Part shown: positions 59,818 to 64,000 of the stretch, piece by piece
How positions within the stretch are numbered: position 1 is the stretch's first letter
Layout of the letters: each line of letters begins with the position of its first letter
Assembly: GCF_030445035.2 (NCBI RefSeq)
Contig: NC_080673.1
Coordinates: forward strand, 41,474,365 to 41,538,364
Reading direction: 5' to 3'
From: Dasypus novemcinctus
Lineage: Eukaryota; Chordata; Mammalia; Cingulata; Dasypodidae
Length of the DNA: 64,000 nucleotides
Made by a program: the position numbers and the translations under genes
Notes under the pieces: model-generated
Database searches by the model: none
What the model was told of the DNA's origin: nothing
Seen by the model: the letters and a program-made list of their open reading frames with translations, nothing else

Positions 59818-60224
59818 TTTTTTTTTAAGATTTATTTGTTTCTCTCCCCACCCCACCCCAGTTGTCTGTTCTCTGTGTCTATTTGCTGCATGTTTTTCTT
59901 TGTCCACTTATGTTGTCATCGGCACAGGAATCTGCGTTTCTTTTTGTTTCGTCATCTTGTTGTGTCAGCTCTCCATGTGTGGGCGGCGCCATTCATGGGC
60001 AGGCTGCACTTTCTTTTGCGCTGGGCGGCTCTCCTTACCGGGTGCACTCCTTGCGCGTGGGGCTCCCTTACGCGGGGGACACCCCTGCGTGGCACAGCAC
60101 TCCTTGTGCACATCAGCACTGCACATGGGCCAGCTCCACATGGGTCAAGGAGGCCCTGGGTTTGAACCGCGGACCTCCCATGTGGTAGACGGACGCCCTA
60201 ACCATTGGGCCAAGTCCGCTTCCC
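59818..60224 (-). mobile_element. DAS-type SINE, long form (antisense)
   Basis: A full-length minus-strand copy; 10 bp duplication AAAATCATTA (59808-59817 and 60225-60234). It is CpG-rich and close in sequence to the copies at 6608 and 49748. Confidence 0.92.
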
Positions 60225-60234
60225 AAAATCATTA

Positions 60235-61129
60235 ATTTCCATGCACATAGCCTATCTTTATATAAAAACCAAGACTCAGTGAGATGATAATTTCTAAAAA
60301 TTATATTTATGCCAAATGTGAGGATATTTTCAGTCAGATAGCCAGCTTATAGATCTACTTTATGTAGGAAGACTGTAGATGAGTGGACAGATGACTTTGT
60401 TTGGGGAGATACTAGAATACAGATTGGAAACTCCTGAATCAATGCTGGACTAGACCATTTCCTTTTGGTCACAAACAGGCAGAATCGTCCTGACAGAAAC
60501 AGCAATATGACCACCAAAATACACAAATTCCCCCTTGCTTCAGCTGCCTACTAGAGGGCCAAGGTTGATAGAAATGGCCATATAAATTTTAATTGTATTG
60601 GGGGAACTGTAGATGACAATTAGACACAAATACTATAACTCATGTAAAGACAATATTTATGAAAGCCACCTCATTAGGTCAATCAAATGAATCATACTGT
60701 TGCTATATCACAAATTTCAAATTTCATAATGAAAAATTATTGACAAGCATAGAGTTTACAAATAGGTCATTGTGGAAATTAAAATAAAGGCTAATTCTGT
60801 CTCAGCTGTGGTTATCTCTGTGCCCACCCCCCATTTTCTTTTAAAAGACACACCATTACATTTTTTCACATTTGGCCTTTGAGGATACCACTAGAAAGCC
60901 TCCTTAAAATAATGCCTCAGATCGCAACCAGGTAGTGGCTGGGTGCTTCAATGACACTGATTCAAGTGTCCAAAATTCCTAATGAAGCAGAAAAGGACCC
61001 TCATTAGTCATTCATAAAAGAAACAGGACTCACTACATCAGTCCTTGCCTATCCAAATTGATAGGTACCCCAAGGAGAGATGGAATCTGGCATCATTCTG
61101 TTTAAAGATACTTAGAAGCAAGTTCTCAC
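60235..61129 (-). other. FHIP1A intron, 60.2-61.1 kb
   Basis: No element recognised. Confidence 0.45.
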
Positions 61130-61320
61130 CTGAACTATCATGTGTACACTTTGACCAGAGAATATAATCTCTCTCTTGGTTCCCAAGTGTCAGAGTGATC
61201 CCACTGGAGCAGCAGATGGGGGTCAGGGCGAGCAGCTTGGCTGCAGAAACAGAGTAACAGTCTCTCTCCTTCACAGCCCACCTTTGACTCAGCATCATGT
61301 GATTGCAGGGGATCAAATAC
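61130..61320 (-). CDS. FHIP1A: FHIP1A internal exon (YLIPCNHMMLSQ)
   Basis: This exon is 191 bp. On the minus strand the acceptor is 'gttcttccag' and the donor is gtgagaac. The first G completes a codon from an exon off the window; then 63 codons run YLIPCNHMMLSQRWAVKERD to SKCTHDSS, and a final G joins GG of the next exon to give Gly. 'YL(I/V)PC(N/T)H(M/V)MLSQR' is highly conserved in FHIP1 proteins. Confidence 0.95.
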
Positions 61321-61489
61321 CTGGAAGAACAAAAAGAGCTTGCATTCAGTCTCTGCAATGACCGTTTCTAGTCAGCCACCTCCTAAACCATGATCATCCT
61401 CTCACTCTCCATCCATCCATCCCACCCAGCCACCAGAGTTCACTCACTTGCTTAAAAGATTTTAAGGTTTCTTTGCTGTGAAAGAACCA

Positions 61490-61855
61490 ACCCTCAGCAG
61501 AGTGTTTAAAGGCCTTCACAATTTAACTTCCACTTCTCTAACCCTTTTTGCTCCGATGCCCTCTAAGTGTAACATTTACCTGGAATGCCTTTTCCCCATT
61601 CTCTGCCTAGCAAGTGACTACTCTTTCTTTGAAATACAGCATTAATGTCACCTTCTCTGAGAAGATTTTTGAATCCACTAAGACAGGGCTAATCCTTCCC
61701 TCTACTATGCTCACAGCCCTCTCATAAAGCACCATTACCTTCAATCACATTTATTTCTGTTTCTGCCTCTAAAAGTATGTGCTACCAGAGCAAGGGCACT
61801 ACTTCAATATTTTGTCTTATAATCCCAGAAACTCATAGTGAGCAATGAATGACAG
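61490..61855 (+). repeat. L2 LINE 3' region (sense)
   Basis: Sense L2 pattern: 'gtttaaaggccttcacaatt', 'cctggaatgccttttcccca', 'caccttctctgagaagattt', 'aatgaatgacag'. Confidence 0.65.
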
Positions 61856-62133
61856 CAGTTTCAAGAAAAAGCAAAGAGCCTCTCCAGACTGAAAACCCCC
61901 TCTCATATTCTCAAGCAGGATTGTAAGAAAATATGGTGGCTAAGGATTCACTGATGAGCACTGGAACCGAATTCACACAAAACACTTTTGGTTGGTGAAC
62001 AAAAGCATCTTGGCATCATTATGAGCCTGGAGACAAGAAAATTTGGGCAACCATTTCTAAATATGTGGGCTTCATAAGTAAAATAAAGCATGTTTAAATG
62101 GCTTACTTTCATAAGAGCAAGGAATACACCACT

Positions 62134-62604
62134 TGTGGCAGATTGAATTACATACCCCAATTTAGACATGTTCCTAATCTTAATCTAGATTCCTAAGGGT
62201 GTGAAAGCATTATAAATAGTACTTTTTAAGTTAAGGTATGGCCCAACTTAAAGAGGGGTGGGTCTTAATCCACATTACTGGAGGCCTTATAAAAAGAAAA
62301 AACTAGAAGCCAGAAGTTGGTGAAGGCCTCATCACAAGAAGAAGCCAGAAATTAATGGAAACTGGAAGAGCTGAAGAAAGAAGAGGACATTTCCATGTGA
62401 TGGGAGGCAGATATACAAGCCAAGGAATCCCAAGGATTGGCAACAGCCAGCACCAAAATACTATAGATTCCAGGAGAAAGCAAGCTTGCCAATATCTTGA
62501 TTTTGGACTTCTTCAAGCCCCAAAACCATGAGTCAAATAAGTGCTTGTGGTTTAAGCTAACCCACTGTATGGTATTTGTTATACAGCCTAGTAACTAAGA
62601 TATC
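62134..62604 (+). mobile_element. solo LTR, MaLR (MLT1-like)
   Basis: It starts TGTGGCAGATTGAATTACAT, with 'gaggggtgggtcttaatcca', 'tactggaggccttataaaaa', 'caagccaaggaatcccaagg', 'ttgattttggacttcttcaa', and the end 'taagctaacccactgtatgg...agtaactaaga'. This is the text of an ERVL-MaLR LTR. The 3' end is approximate and no duplication was found. No viral genes accompany it. Confidence 0.8.
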
Positions 62605-64000
62605 ATTTATACAAAACAAAAATGAAGCAAATGTGATGGAGGTGTCATTGCCAGAGCTAACCATCACATATCTGTGCAGGAGCCAATTTCAGAAAGGCCT
62701 AAACCCTTACATGAACAACTACAATCTTTAATAAAATGGAATGCTTTTCTTTCTGCTTTCAGAAAACAAACTATGGTCAAGGTTCAGTTAACAAGATAAA
62801 AAGTACCACTTTCAGGATATGTCTTGAGGCCTGTAAATATAAAGACATCTCCCATACTTCCTGTTACTCCAACTAAAGAAAACCTATTCTTATATTAATG
62901 ACTGATCCATTGCAAGCACCCTGAGTCAAGGAGGAAAAGAGATTTAATTCTCTTCATGGTACTTTACAATAAAGGTTTTAATAATATTTTCCAAGTATGA
63001 ATGACAAATTCTTCACTTATTCTTCAGTACTCAAAAAACTCAAACCATTTCTTAAGTATTCTGAATATCTAAACAGAGAGGTGAAGGGATCCGATTTTCC
63101 TCTCCCCCCATCCCAAGCAAACATACATACCTTAAGCATCAACTGCTATCACTAACATCCAGACATGCCCCAAATGTCTGTTGTGGAGACATCTATTTTC
63201 CTAAGTTCAATTTCATGAAAGTTGAAGGTTATAAGAATGGAATGGAAATACACAGGAGGACAGTATGGGAAAAGGGGCAGATCTGTTCTAATTCTTGGCT
63301 CAGCTTGAGGGACCTGTGTCTCAGACTATTGGATGCTGCAGAGGCAGAAAGTAAAGGAGCTCTTTTCCACAAGGATCTCTGTAGAGATGCTTAGGTAACC
63401 AAGAATGATGCAGAGGAGAAAGGTATTCTCCCATCTCTCTCTAAACAAAGCACAGCTCTGGTCCAGCATGCACCAGGGAATGCAGCGCTATGCCAGCTCC
63501 TCACCACCTCTCTATATCCAGGAGGTGGCTGGTCTACAGCAGAACAGAGATGAGGAAGCACCCACAAAAGTGGCCAAAGCAGGTGAAGAGACAATGGCAG
63601 ATGCTGTAACTATGGTAGGAGACAGATTTGTTCATGAATATATGTAAGGCCCCTCATTGGCAGGGGTCAACATCTTACTTGAGAGGGGCTAGAGCAGAGC
63701 CAGGGAAACCTGTCTTGTGGTAGTTGATATAAACCCTTCTCAACTCACAGGCTGGTGAGGCCTAAGGAAATTCAGATTATACAGGATTTACTCTATCTTT
63801 ATTTTGATCATTAATTACTTAGTAAATAAATGGCTTCAATGCTTTTATATACTGCAGGAACTGAATGACTATTTACAGCTCAAGCCAAGAATATTTCATT
63901 ATTTAAGCTGATATACAAAGATTTCTACTCTCTGTTTTAAGTATAAAAAATGGAACACTGTATCAAACCTAATAAAGCTATTTATCAAATATCACCAGTG
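62605..64000 (-). other. FHIP1A intron to the window edge
   Basis: I recognise no further FHIP1A exon and no repeat. The next upstream exon must lie beyond 64,000. Confidence 0.45.

Larger units (their letters stand above)
35228..64000 (-). other. FHIP1A: FHIP1A (FAM160A1) gene, 3' part
   Basis: FHIP1A is one of four HOOK-interacting proteins in the FTS(AKTIP)-HOOK-FHIP complex, which links dynein/dynactin to membrane cargo; FHIP proteins contribute cargo selection. Five exons on the minus strand join in one frame: 1912 coding bases, 636 residues plus TAG, roughly 60% of a protein of about 1040 residues. The N-terminal RAI16-like helical region begins beyond the right edge. The assembled order is a helical segment (YLIPCNHMMLSQRW...), a long acidic, probably disordered insert (most of 56899-58044), then the conserved C-terminal core: PFTG|PFISVVLSKLENMLENS, FLLNTNMVFQPSVRSLYQ, VLASVKNKIEQF, and LFPEFLKELAALAQEH. 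The 'NTNMVFQPSV' and 'FPEFLKELAA' motifs are shared with FHIP1B. I prefer FHIP1A because of the neighbour GATB and the insert sequence. All split codons agree. No break is seen. Confidence 0.94.

Noticed and set aside
63391..63647. Open frames near the right edge as a possible further FHIP1A exon
   Set aside because: Neither strand shows the expected FHIP residues upstream of YLIPCNH, and no matching donor with the needed phase was found.

Overview
The window is nuclear DNA from a placental mammal, almost certainly a xenarthran and most likely an armadillo (Dasypus or a close relative). Genes are split into small exons with GT-AG introns. Most of the remaining sequence is retroposons. At least a dozen are tRNA-derived SINEs of the armadillo DAS type (a head ending in 'gtggctca...gttgggag/cccatgtgggaggtcc', a CpG-rich body and an A-rich tail), several with perfect target-site duplications. 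There are no prokaryotic genes, operons or CRISPR arrays.

Two protein-coding genes meet tail to tail. On the + strand, positions 1-34,880 hold the 3' part of GATB, subunit B of the mitochondrial glutamyl-tRNA(Gln) amidotransferase. Six exons (632-676, 2251-2440, 14714-14847, 25779-25857, 32779-32913, 34421-34546) join in one unbroken frame of 235 residues ending in TGA, followed by a short 3'UTR with AATAAA at 34856. On the - strand, from about 35,228 to beyond the right edge, lies the 3' part of FHIP1A (FAM160A1), a HOOK-interacting subunit of the FTS-HOOK-FHIP dynein-adaptor complex. Five exons (61130-61320, 56899-58044, 49020-49198, 48533-48671, 42511-42767) join in frame to give 636 residues, followed by a probable 3'UTR of about 7.3 kb. 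As far as I know, human 4q31.3 has the same convergent order.

Region by region: 1-16 kb is GATB introns with scattered L2, MIR and DAS elements and a small CpG-rich block at 13.95-14.23 kb. From 16.27 to about 23.2 kb there is one long antisense LINE-1, broken by SINE insertions and carrying an internal inverted segment. 27.3-28.7 kb holds an old L1 fragment, a possible retrocopy and a DAS SINE. 35.2-45.8 kb (FHIP1A 3'UTR and the adjoining intron) is strikingly poor in SINEs. 45.8-47.2 kb carries nested solo LTRs. 49.5-64 kb is FHIP1A introns rich in DAS SINEs, MIR, L2 and one more MaLR-type LTR.

Nothing here amounts to a clearly new biological system. The best items for a second look are an unidentified exon-like open frame at 51.39-51.51 kb, the inverted segment inside the L1, the CpG-rich intronic block, the SINE-free 3'UTR, and the dimeric and nested SINE insertions.
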